DNA of 6,214 bases. It comes from Candidatus Zipacnadia bacterium. GTDB taxonomy: Bacteria; Armatimonadota; Zipacnadia; Zipacnadales; Zipacnadaceae. This document shows positions 1 to 6,214 of this stretch, one piece after another (position 1 is the first letter of the stretch; each line of letters starts with the position of its first letter). The DNA is taken from assembly GCA_029821415.1 (NCBI GenBank), contig JALGTJ010000182.1, forward strand, positions 1 to 6,214, written 5' to 3'. A program made the position numbers and the translations under genes. Under the pieces are notes generated by a model that searched no databases, was not told the DNA's origin, and was given only the letters and a program-made list of their open reading frames with translations.

Positions 1-57
1 GCTCAAACTTCGAGTTACGGCAAGTCCCGGGGATACTTTCCGTACTCCCGGGTGGCC
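1..57. repeat. 57-bp direct repeat, left copy (3' end of a uroD-like gene)
   Basis: These bases match 2373-2429 at 56 of 57 positions in the same orientation; the only difference is C at 28 against A at 2400. Read on the minus strand, the copy encodes the last 14 codons of the UroD-like protein (ATREYGKYPRDLP-stop; Leu in the intact copy is Arg here) plus about 14 bases after the stop. Right of position 57 the similarity stops abruptly: the upstream codons read GTPIS rather than LAMIQ. The left limit is unknown because the repeat begins at the window edge. It could be a remnant of a second uroD-like gene, a recombination scar, or an assembly-edge artefact. Confidence 0.9.
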
Positions 58-136
58 GATATCGGTGTGCCTGCCGCAGCCAGAGCACCCAGTCGCCGGT
101 GTGTGGCCGCCGTTGCGAGGAAGCAAACCCAACTTC

Positions 137-142
137 AGGAGG
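137..142 (+). promoter_or_regulatory. Shine-Dalgarno AGGAGG of the beta-helix gene
   Basis: A perfect AGGAGG lies 8 bases before the ATG at 151. The reading frame is open further upstream (an earlier ATG is at 52), but that extension runs into the 57-bp repeat and looks nothing like the family's N-terminus. This site therefore decides the start at 151. I see no convincing -35/-10 pair in 58-136. Confidence 0.75.
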
Positions 143-150
143 TGCCAGCG

Positions 151-2317
151 ATGTCCAGCAATCAGGAAGTTCCCAACAGCCGGGAACAGCTTGCAGCCGA
201 CTTCTATGTAGCCATCAACGGATGTGACCAATGGTCCGGGCGTCTGCCGGAGCCTAACCCGGCCGGCACTGACGGCCCCTTTGCCACGATGGTGAAGGCC
301 CGCGATGCTGTGCGAGAGCTGAAGGCCACTGGCGAACTGAAAAAGCCCGTTAGAGTTCTTCACTGCCCAGGACTCCGGCACACAGCAGTGTCCGATAATC
401 TATCAGGCCTATCCCGGCGAGAAACCCGTACTCAGCGGCGGCCGAGAGATCACGGGTTGGCGCCCGTACCAAGGGCAGATTGTCTGCACCAGCCTGCCCG
501 AGGTGGCAGAAGGCAAGTGGTTCTTTCGGCAACTGTTCTTCAACGGCAAGCGCCAGAGGCGAGCCTGCTACCCCAATCCGGACCGGGATGATCCGCTATA
601 CGGTGGCTGGGCCTTTATTGAGAAACCGGTCGGGCCGACCGCTTTCCGCTACCAGCCTGGCAGCTTTCCCCGGCGTTGGGCCAAGCCGCGGCAGGCAGAG
701 ATCAATATCTTCCCGTGGCTGTGCTGGAACAACGACATCGTGCCGATTGAAGACATTGACTATGACGAGTGTGTTATCAGCCTGGCGCGGCCGGTGATTC
801 ACCGGCTCAATGCGGCCACCGGGACACTAGATTTTATGAGCCTCATGGCCGGCAACCGCTTTCGGGTGGAGAATGTCCTGGAGGAACTGGACCAGCCCGG
901 CGAGTGGTGCCTGGACCGGGAAGCCGCAGTGGTCTACTTCTGGCCGCCGACCGACTCTGTAGAAGACGGTCAAGTCATAGCTCCCGCCCTCAGTCGGCTA
1001 ATTGAGCTGCGGGGGACCACCGGGAAGCCGGTAAGACACATTACAATCAAGGGGCTTACTTTCGCCCACAGCCAGGCGCTGTTTCCCCAGCCCGAGATTC
1101 TTCCCCATAACTATCCCAATGCTGGTGGGCATGCCGTATACCTGGAAGGGGCCGAGCACTGCACCATTGAAGACTGCCACTTTGATGCAGTAGGCGGCGA
1201 CGGCATCCGACTCCAGCACTACAACGCGCACAATCGGATCCTAAACAATGAAATTGCCCATGCTGGTGCCGAAGGCGTCTGCTTAGCCGGCCTGGAGCAG
1301 GAGTTGCCCAGTGATGTCAACTGGCGGGACCAGGAGGTCCTCGCTAAGCTCGCTGGCGAGCGGCCCCGATTGGTCAGGAATGTCATCTCGGGCAATCACA
1401 TTCACCACTGCGGGGCTTTGGAAAAGCGCGCCTCGGGAGTCTACATCTTTGGTATTAATAGCGTGGACAATGTGATCTCCCATAATCTCATCCACGACCT
1501 GCCCCACCGGGGCATAATGGTTCAGCACGGCTTCGGGCGCAATATCATTGAGTACAATCACGTCCACGATGTAAGTCTGGAGACAGCCGACACCGGGGGG
1601 ATCAATACACTAGTCTGGTATGTAGTGGACAACGACGAGGAGCTTAAGAACGGCAATGTGATCCGCTACAATATCGTCCGCAATGTGGTCGGGTGTGGGG
1701 CTTACGGTGAGGCTCACCAGCCCACTGCCGGACAGTCTGCCGACGGCAGAATCTGGACTCCCTACTACAGTTGGGGCATCTACCTTGACTGGAATCCCAT
1801 CAGGACACAGGTCTATGGCAATTTAGTGATTGGCAATACGCTCGGTGGCATTATGATGCTCGGTGACGGGAAGGACAACCTCATCGCGAATAACATTCTT
1901 GTAGACAGCAGCGAGAGTCAGATATACTGGGCGGCAATTGGTGACGACGCCCAGGGCAATCGCTTCGTCAAGAATATCGTCTATTACACCCAGCCGGCCG
2001 CCAAGCTCATCCGGATCGGCAAACTGCCCGGCCAAGCCTTCGCCGAGCATGATTACAACGTTTACTGGCACAAGGGGGAAGAGCTGGTAATTGACCTTCC
2101 CGAGGTCGATCCCTCTAAGTCGTTCGAGCAGTGGCAGAAACTGGGCTGCGACCAGCATTCAGTTGTCGCCGACCCTCTATTTACCGATCCGGACAGTGGT
2201 GACTTCAGCCTTCAACCGAATTCCCCTGCCCTTGAAATCGGATTTGAGCCGCCCGACCTGAGCAGTATCGGCCCACCAGCCCCTGATAGAACTGCTGACG
2301 AGCGTGCCTGTGAATGA
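151..2317 (+). pseudogene. Right-handed parallel beta-helix protein (GH141-like), disrupted by a frameshifting deletion
   Basis: The N-terminal part (151 to about 360) carries the family opening: DFYVAINGCDQWSG, then TDGPFATMVKARDAVREL. The sequence then continues one frame over, with QDSGT, YQAYPGEKPVLSGGREITGW, GKWFFRQLFFNGKRQRRA and ENVLEELDQPGEWCLDRE. From about 1030 to 2000 come beta-helix coils rich in N-x-I/V turns (NRILNNEIAHAG, NVISHNLIHDLPHRGI, NIIEYNHVHDV, NVIRYNIV). The acidic segments GGDGIRL (near 1192) and ETADTGGIN (near 1580) are candidate catalytic loops. Such proteins are carbohydrate-active or polysaccharide-binding; GH141 (fucosidase/xylanase) is the nearest family I recall, but this is from memory. 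No signal peptide or membrane segment is visible. Without the lesion it would be about 735 residues. As it stands, translation from 151 ends at 591 after 146 residues. The later ATG at 503 could express only the C-terminal 604 residues, lacking the conserved N-terminus. Confidence 0.8.
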
Positions 2318-2324
2318 TCAGGTA

Positions 2325-2358
2325 GCTGCGCGGCAGCCCGGCCCATAAGGATCGGGCC
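2325..2358. terminator. Two small hairpins between convergent genes, possible weak terminator
   Basis: The 69-bp gap between the two convergent stop codons holds two adjacent inverted repeats. One is GCTGC-GCG-GCAGC (2325-2337); the other is GGCCC, a 9-base loop, GGGCC (2340-2358). Neither is followed by a T-run on either strand, so they are not classical intrinsic terminators. Their placement suits transcription ending from both sides, but the stems are short and could be chance in GC-rich DNA. Confidence 0.3.
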
Positions 2359-2372
2359 AAACGGATATTTCG

Positions 2373-2429
2373 GCTCAAACTTCGAGTTACGGCAAGTCCA
2401 GGGGATACTTTCCGTACTCCCGGGTGGCC
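2373..2429. repeat. 57-bp direct repeat, right copy (3' end of the uroD-like gene)
   Basis: This is the intact partner of the copy at 1-57. It covers 14 bases downstream of the uroD-like stop codon plus the last 14 codons. The two copies flank the whole beta-helix gene in direct orientation, 2372 bases apart start to start. Confidence 0.9.
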
Positions 2430-3314
2430 TGGATCATCGCCAGATAGTTCTCCGGGTTGACGGAGGAATGTATGCTGTTGGATGAGTGCATAATGAATCC
2501 GCCTCCCGGGGCGGCCTTCCTAATGCACTCAATCACTGCCTGGCGAACCTGCTCAGTGGTGCCATGGGGGAGAAGCTGGCCGCAGTCAATGTTACCGCTC
2601 AGGCAGACCCGGTCGCCGCAGTACTGCTTAACCTCCCCAATATCCATTCCGGCCTGCGGCTCAATTGGATTAAGGCCGTCCACTCCGGCATCCAGTATGT
2701 CATCCAAAATAGGCCAGAGATTGCCATCCGAGTGCTTGATGAAGTAGGCACCCTCTTGATGTACCATATCCACCATTTTCTTCAGCCGGGGGGCAATAAA
2801 CTCGTGAAAAACTTGTGGCGACATCAGCGGGGCTTCGTTGGCGGCGTAGTCGTCGCCTACGAGAATAATGTCAGCGCCGGTCCGAATTGCGTTGCGTACC
2901 ACTTGCATATTGGTCTCTAAGACTACATCCATAACCGCCTCCACGAACGACGGATCAATCAGGAAGTTCATCAGCATCTTATCAAGCCCCATTAAATAAG
3001 CCGAGAACATAATTGCGCAGGTCATCAATCCCCTGGAGCGGCGCCGCAACCGGATGATTGACATCCTCCAGACCGCCGCGCTTGTAGACCACACCCCATT
3101 CGTCGGTGTAATAGTCTCCGCTTTCTTCCACGGCTTTGAACTCTCCGCCACAGCATACGCCATCAAAGTCCATAATCTCTTCAAAGTCGGTCTTGCTGTT
3201 TGCTTGAGGGCAGAGCACACGCCAGACATTTTCATGCACCAGGACCTCAAAAATGGGTACCCGATCTGGCTCCTGCACTTGCATAGCTGTCATCATGCGC
3301 TCGTAGCCGTTCAC
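2387..3314 (-). pseudogene. Uroporphyrinogen decarboxylase / MtaA-family protein, disrupted by a frameshifting deletion
   Basis: The N-terminal frame (3314 down to about 3008) has MNGYERMMTAM, QEPDRVPIFE, DEWGVVYKRGG and HPVAAPLQGIDDLRNYV, the normal start of MtaA/HemE-fold proteins. It stops at 2982. The next frame (about 3016 to 2387) carries YLMGLDKMLMNFLIDP, VGDDYAANEAPLMSP, KHSDGNLWPILDD, GNIDCGQLLPHGT, APGGGFIMHSSNSIHS and PENYLAM. Nothing in either frame supplies the roughly 40 residues that family members have between NYV and YLMG, so a deletion with net frameshift is likely. Intact, the protein would be about 350 residues. Members of this fold are cytoplasmic; many act as corrinoid-dependent methyltransferases, others decarboxylate uroporphyrinogen. 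The MtaA zinc motif H-x-C is absent (HSDGN is in its place), so the substrate is unknown. It is not a convincing haem-pathway hemE. The start is GTG with a strong Shine-Dalgarno. Confidence 0.8.
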
Positions 3315-3319
3315 GATTG

Positions 3320-3325
3320 CCTCCT
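3320..3325 (-). promoter_or_regulatory. Shine-Dalgarno AGGAGG of the uroD-like gene
   Basis: On the minus strand AGGAGG stands 5 bases before the GTG at 3314-3312. It supports GTG as the start, giving M-N-G-Y-E-R, in preference to the in-frame ATG codons shortly downstream (Met7 and Met8). Confidence 0.75.
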
Positions 3326-3336
3326 AAAACAAATAT

Positions 3337-3366
3337 AATATATGGAACTATTATCATGGCTGTCGC
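3337..3366 (-). promoter_or_regulatory. Possible sigma-70-type promoter for the uroD-like gene
   Basis: The 91-bp gap between the kinase stop and the uroD-like start contains the only strongly AT-rich patch in the window. On the minus strand GCGACA (3366-3361) is followed after 18 bases by TATATT (3342-3337), 22 bases before the GTG. The -35 box is only a 4/6 match, so this is a tentative call resting mainly on position and base composition. Confidence 0.3.
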
Positions 3367-3405
3367 CTTGCTCGTACTCAAACTGCTCGGAAGCCGACTG
3401 ATACC

Positions 3406-4440
3406 TCAGCCCCACCCGCCGCGCTGGAACTGGGCCAGGATCTGCTCCGCAGTAGCCGTCCCGGTCGTGCCGATTTGTTGCAGGACGACCGACGCAGCTA
3501 TATTGCCTATTAGTGCTGCCTCCGCCAGAGAAGCTCCTGCACACAAAGAGCAGACAAGGCTAGCCGCCGTAGTGTCACCGGCCCCAGTAACATCAATTGG
3601 TCCGTTGGGCGGCACTGTTGGCACGTGCGTTGAGCTTGCCGCCGTGCATACGGAGATCCCCTCGGCGTCCAGCGTGACGAATACCGGTCGGCCTGTGCGC
3701 GCAGCAAGCTCCTGGCCGCAGCGTTCTGCTACAGCTCGTGGCACTACCTCCCGTGTTTGGTGTTCCACAGCTACTAAGGCCTCATATCTATTCGGCTTGA
3801 GGGCGACATTCCGGAATTGTCCGATGCGGGTACGCGAGTCCGCCAGGAAGACCACTTCCGGGTGGGAGGCCGCCAGCACACCTAAACTCTCTCTGACGCG
3901 GTCGGTAATTACTCCGCAGTTACGTTCCTGATCCTGATCCACAATAACCACTGCATCGGCGTGCGGGATGAGGGATTCCAGTGACGCAATGATCTGAGTT
4001 TCAATGGCCTTCGCCAGAGGTTGGCGGTTCTTAATATCAAGGCGATTCAGCTCCATCTCAGTGCCGTCGGGCTGCTGCTCCATTGGTTTGATGTAGGAGG
4101 GAGTGAATGCATCAGGGTTGTGGATCAGGTGCGAGACAGTGACTCTGCGCTCGGTGAGATCACGCTGAAGCTCATGGCCACTTCCATCGTCGCCGATCAC
4201 CCCTACCGCCCATATTTGATCAACCTCCAAAGCAGCCAGATTAGTACACACATTTCCGGCTGCACCAGGGCTGTGGCGAACCTCCACTACCGGGAACGTC
4301 GGTTTGCCCGTCTCTAAGGATGTCTCGCTAAGGGAGGGGTCGATGACGAGATATTTATCCAGAAAGTAGTCGCCAACCACAATAACACTTAGCTTGCTGA
4401 ATTGCTCCAGGATTTGTTGCAGTCGCTCCACGGATATCAT
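3406..4440 (-). CDS. PfkB-family sugar kinase, RfaE/HldE domain I-like
   Basis: This is a complete 344-residue ribokinase-fold kinase, predicted to phosphorylate a sugar or sugar phosphate with ATP in the cytoplasm. The N-terminal strand VIVVGDYFLDKY (19-30) is the substrate-binding GD-x-x-LD-x-Y motif of the heptose-7-phosphate kinase group. SPGAAGNVCTNLAAL (57-71) is the PfkB signature region, here with an altered GGAAN. LADSR (199-203), LKPNRYEA (214-221) and VTLDAEG (255-261) follow. DVTGAGDTTAAS (283-294) forms the anion hole with the catalytic Asp. There is no C-terminal nucleotidyltransferase domain, so it matches only the kinase half of bifunctional HldE. The ATG start lies 28 bp after the preceding stop. 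A GGGAG sits 14 bases before it, which is rather far. It probably shares a transcript with the two upstream genes. Heptose as substrate is inferred from family likeness only. Confidence 0.85.
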   Translation of the reverse strand: MISVERLQQILEQFSKLSVIVVGDYFLDKYLVIDPSLSETSLETGKPTFPVVEVRHSPGAAGNVCTNLAALEVDQIWAVGVIGDDGSGHELQRDLTERRVTVSHLIHNPDAFTPSYIKPMEQQPDGTEMELNRLDIKNRQPLAKAIETQIIASLESLIPHADAVVIVDQDQERNCGVITDRVRESLGVLAASHPEVVFLADSRTRIGQFRNVALKPNRYEALVAVEHQTREVVPRAVAERCGQELAARTGRPVFVTLDAEGISVCTAASSTHVPTVPPNGPIDVTGAGDTTAASLVCSLCAGASLAEAALIGNIAASVVLQQIGTTGTATAEQILAQFQRGGWG

Positions 4441-4468
4441 CGGATAGCAGTGGTCTCCCTACCGGCTA

Positions 4469-5434
4469 TTATTCAATTATAGAAGTGATCAGACGGTGCA
4501 AATGCGGCAGCGTTACTCGATGGTCGGCGTTGATATAGAAGCTTTCCCCGCCGTCGGCCACAGTCCGGACCAAAATGGTCTTCCATGGCCGGAAATAGTA
4601 GAACGGATCACTTTTGGGTGGTTGGTAGTGATAATCATCCGGCAAGGGGATAAGGTCGAAAACAGCAGTCGAAAAATGTCGAATCTGCCGTCCCTCCTGC
4701 TCGGCAACATTACGGGCCATAGACAGGGCTTTTAGGTAGGTCTCCGGGCCCATTACTGATGTGCCCAAATTCAGCAATACGCCGCCCTCAAGCTGGGAGA
4801 CGCTGTGGGCCAGCACCAGAAAGTCGCGGTAGGAGGATGCTCCGATTGCTGCTCCGTCGCAGTTGGGATGCTCGTGAACGATATCGTAGCCAATGCCTAC
4901 GTGGATGGTCATAGGCACACCCAACTGATAGGCTGAAGCCAAAATGCTAATGTCTTTGTGGGGGAAGTCACGCTCATTAATGGCCCGGCCGGCTGCTTCA
5001 CCCAGCCCAATGCCGTCCGCGGTGGCCTCCTGGGCAAACTCGTTGATGACTCCGCTCTCCTGCCATAGCCCGAATTGTCCGGTACGGATATAGCGGCTGA
5101 CGCTCTCGCTGGTGGCCCCGATCATAGCGAGTTCAGTGTCATGAATAGCCACAGCGCCATTTCCCGCTATATGGCTTATCATCCCTCGCTGCAACAGATC
5201 GATGACGAATCGGGAAAGACCAGCCTTGATCGGGTGAGCACCCATCATAAGGATGACAGGAGCGCCTCGCTGCCGTGCTGCAACCACTCGCTGGGCAACA
5301 GCCGCCAGCGCCTCGCTTTCAAACGGCGGAACCGGATCATCCAGTTGGTACAAATCCTCAACAGCTACATCGTGCTCCCGCTGGTTGAGGGGGAGAAGAT
5401 GCAAACGGCTACGATCAAAGATCGGATAAGGCAT
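4469..5434 (-). CDS. Conserved protein of unknown function between a HAD phosphatase and a sugar kinase
   Basis: I do not recognise a named family for this 321-residue, apparently cytosolic protein; it shows no signal peptide or membrane helix. Visible features are MPYPIFDRSRL at the start, a glycine-containing turn PVILMMGAHPIKAGLSRF (59-76), then HIAGNGAVAIHDTELAMIGA (88-107). GQFGLWQESG (119-128) and a histidine/cysteine/aspartate-rich stretch HVGIGYDIVHEHPNCDGAA (178-196) follow. SYRDFLVLA (201-209), LEGGVLLNLGTSVMGPE (215-231) and FRPWKTILVRTVADGGES (281-298) complete it. The alternation of strands and glycine turns suggests a Rossmann-like nucleotide-binding fold. The layout recalls deoxyhypusine synthase faintly, but I would not assign that activity. 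Start choice: ATG at 5434, with GGAG at 5448-5445 and 2 bp after the HAD stop. An earlier ATG at 5452 would overlap the HAD gene by 16 bp and lacks a good site. Tight coupling implies a joint role in sugar-phosphate metabolism. Confidence 0.75.
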   Translation of the reverse strand: MPYPIFDRSRLHLLPLNQREHDVAVEDLYQLDDPVPPFESEALAAVAQRVVAARQRGAPVILMMGAHPIKAGLSRFVIDLLQRGMISHIAGNGAVAIHDTELAMIGATSESVSRYIRTGQFGLWQESGVINEFAQEATADGIGLGEAAGRAINERDFPHKDISILASAYQLGVPMTIHVGIGYDIVHEHPNCDGAAIGASSYRDFLVLAHSVSQLEGGVLLNLGTSVMGPETYLKALSMARNVAEQEGRQIRHFSTAVFDLIPLPDDYHYQPPKSDPFYYFRPWKTILVRTVADGGESFYINADHRVTLPHLHRLITSIIE

Positions 5435-5436
5435 AA

Positions 5437-6214
5437 TCAGACATCTCCGCATAGATATGCAATCAGACTGTTGTAGTCGCGCAAGTCAGGAACTATCAGG
5501 TCGGCGCCCGCTGCAATGAGTCGCTGTCGCTTCCACTGGTTAAGCTCGCCTATATTGGTCTCAGTGCTGGCGACTCCTACTGCTGTGCCCCCTGCCCGCT
5601 TTGTACTTTCAATCTCGACGTATCCGTCACCGAAACATAGCAACTGGTTGCCGGAGAGGTTGTTTGTCGTCAGGATGTCATTGATCAGCAATTCCTTGGA
5701 GAACTCCTTGTAGTTATCAATGGCCCCATAAAGCCGGTCGCCGAAGAAGTCCTGAAGCTGGAGTGCTCGCACTTCGCGCAGCACATAGGGGCGGTCGGTG
5801 CCGCTCGCTACATACATCACCAGGCCGCGACTCTGAAATGCCTCCAGAAGCTGCCGGGAGCCGGGCACCAGCATCTGCTCGGGATCCGTATCTCCGTTTT
5901 CTAAGCTTGCCACTCTTTCTTTGATCTTGTCCCACAGTAGCTGCAGATATTGATGCTTATACTCCAAGGGAGCTTTCGGCTGGCCGCCGCGTTTCTTAAT
6001 CTCCTCACAAAGGCCGATCATTTGATAGATCGTCTGCTTGCCAGTCGTATCAGTGACAAATTCCTTGACCAGCAAGTGGATATCCTCACGCGTCTCACCG
6101 TCGCGCCGATACTGGGCAAGGATATCAGTCAGCATTGGTATCATAACGTCCTGCCAGCCCGCCCTTATCAGTGAAAGAGTGCCGTCAAAATCAAAGAGTA
6201 CAGCCTTAAACTTG
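5437..6214 (-). CDS. HAD-superfamily phosphatase, 5' end beyond the window
   Basis: The frame runs off the right edge, with at least 258 residues present and probably only a few missing. The HAD motifs appear in order, counting from the first whole codon. Motif I is VLFDFDGTLS (5-14), with the nucleophile Asp8 and acid/base Asp10. Motif II is VASGT (135-139). The motif III lysine is in FSKELLI (near 173). Motif IV is FGDGYVEIE (194-202), which binds magnesium. The roughly 120-residue helical insert between motifs I and II is a C1-type cap, as in phosphoglycolate phosphatase and GmhB-adjacent enzymes. Predicted role: cytoplasmic Mg-dependent removal of phosphate from a small phosphorylated metabolite. 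The next gene starts 2 bp after the TGA stop, so translation is likely coupled. With the kinase two genes on, a sugar phosphate substrate is likely. An internal ATG at 6144 is not the start, because it would remove motif I. Confidence 0.85.
   Translation of the reverse strand, partial: KFKAVLFDFDGTLSLIRAGWQDVMIPMLTDILAQYRRDGETREDIHLLVKEFVTDTTGKQTIYQMIGLCEEIKKRGGQPKAPLEYKHQYLQLLWDKIKERVASLENGDTDPEQMLVPGSRQLLEAFQSRGLVMYVASGTDRPYVLREVRALQLQDFFGDRLYGAIDNYKEFSKELLINDILTTNNLSGNQLLCFGDGYVEIESTKRAGGTAVGVASTETNIGELNQWKRQRLIAAGADLIVPDLRDYNSLIAYLCGDV
5445..5448 (-). promoter_or_regulatory. Shine-Dalgarno GGAG deciding the start of the unknown gene
   Basis: GGAG on the minus strand lies within the last codons of the HAD gene, 10 bases before the ATG at 5434. 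It favours that ATG over the one at 5452 and indicates translational coupling across the 2-bp gap. Confidence 0.5.

Noticed and set aside
52..150. Upstream extension of the beta-helix reading frame from the ATG at 52
   Set aside because: It begins inside the 57-bp repeat, has no ribosome-binding site, and its sequence is unlike the family; the ATG at 151 has a perfect AGGAGG.
339..345. G-AAA-AAG run resembling a programmed -1 frameshift site in the beta-helix gene
   Set aside because: A -1 slip leads to the wrong frame; the conserved downstream part is in the +1 frame. A block of family sequence is also missing, which slippage would not explain.
1..2429. Composite mobile element bounded by the 57-bp direct repeats
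   Set aside because: There is no transposase, integrase, terminal inverted repeat or target-site duplication. The repeats are coding 3'-end sequence rather than element ends.
3017..3250. Open frame upstream of the C-terminal uroD-like part (start at 3250)
   Set aside because: These residues are a shadow of the true N-terminal coding frame, which runs from 3314 in another frame and matches the family.
3317..3931. 204-codon open frame on the plus strand
   Set aside because: It lies antisense to the clearly conserved PfkB kinase, its low-complexity Ala/Ser/Arg composition is typical of a shadow frame, and it has no recognisable motif.
5075..5476. 133-codon open frame on the plus strand
   Set aside because: It is antisense to the conserved unknown gene and the HAD gene end, with no family features.

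Overview
The window carries five protein-coding loci and no RNA genes, CRISPR array or insertion sequence that I can see. Four loci lie on the minus strand and transcribe leftward from the right edge: a HAD-type phosphatase (cut by the right edge), a conserved protein I cannot name, an RfaE/HldE-like PfkB sugar kinase, and a MtaA/HemE-type uroporphyrinogen-decarboxylase-family protein. The fifth, on the plus strand at the left, is a large right-handed parallel beta-helix protein of the kind seen near glycoside hydrolase family GH141. It converges on the uroD-like gene across a 69-bp gap.

The first three minus-strand genes (right edge to 3406) look like one operon: the gaps are 2 bp and 28 bp. 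A sugar kinase beside a HAD phosphatase recalls the kinase/phosphatase pair of ADP-heptose-type sugar activation. The middle protein may supply an extra, undescribed step. This is the most interesting biology in the window. The uroD-like gene follows after 91 bp with its own AT-rich upstream patch, a possible promoter, and a strong Shine-Dalgarno before a GTG start, so it may be transcribed separately.

Two of the five genes are broken in the same way. In both the beta-helix gene (about position 340-362) and the uroD-like gene (about 3000-3017), the N-terminal and C-terminal parts are well conserved but lie in different frames. A block of family sequence is missing at each junction (roughly 14 and 40 residues, estimated from memory of the families). 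At both junctions the same few bases read as plausible family sequence in both frames, which fits deletion between short direct repeats. In addition, the first 57 bases of the window are a 56/57 direct copy of the 3' end of the uroD-like gene. The left half therefore looks like decaying or rearranged DNA, or an unreliable stretch of assembly. The right half has intact reading frames.

The organism cannot be fixed from this window. Moderately high GC by eye, clear AGGAGG ribosome-binding sites, a divergent UroD/MtaA-family protein, a GH141-like beta-helix protein and a heptose-kinase-like gene together suggest an uncultivated anaerobic or environmental bacterium. Planctomycetota/Lentisphaerota, Armatimonadota, Chloroflexota or deep Firmicutes relatives are all possible. 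This is inference from gene content only.
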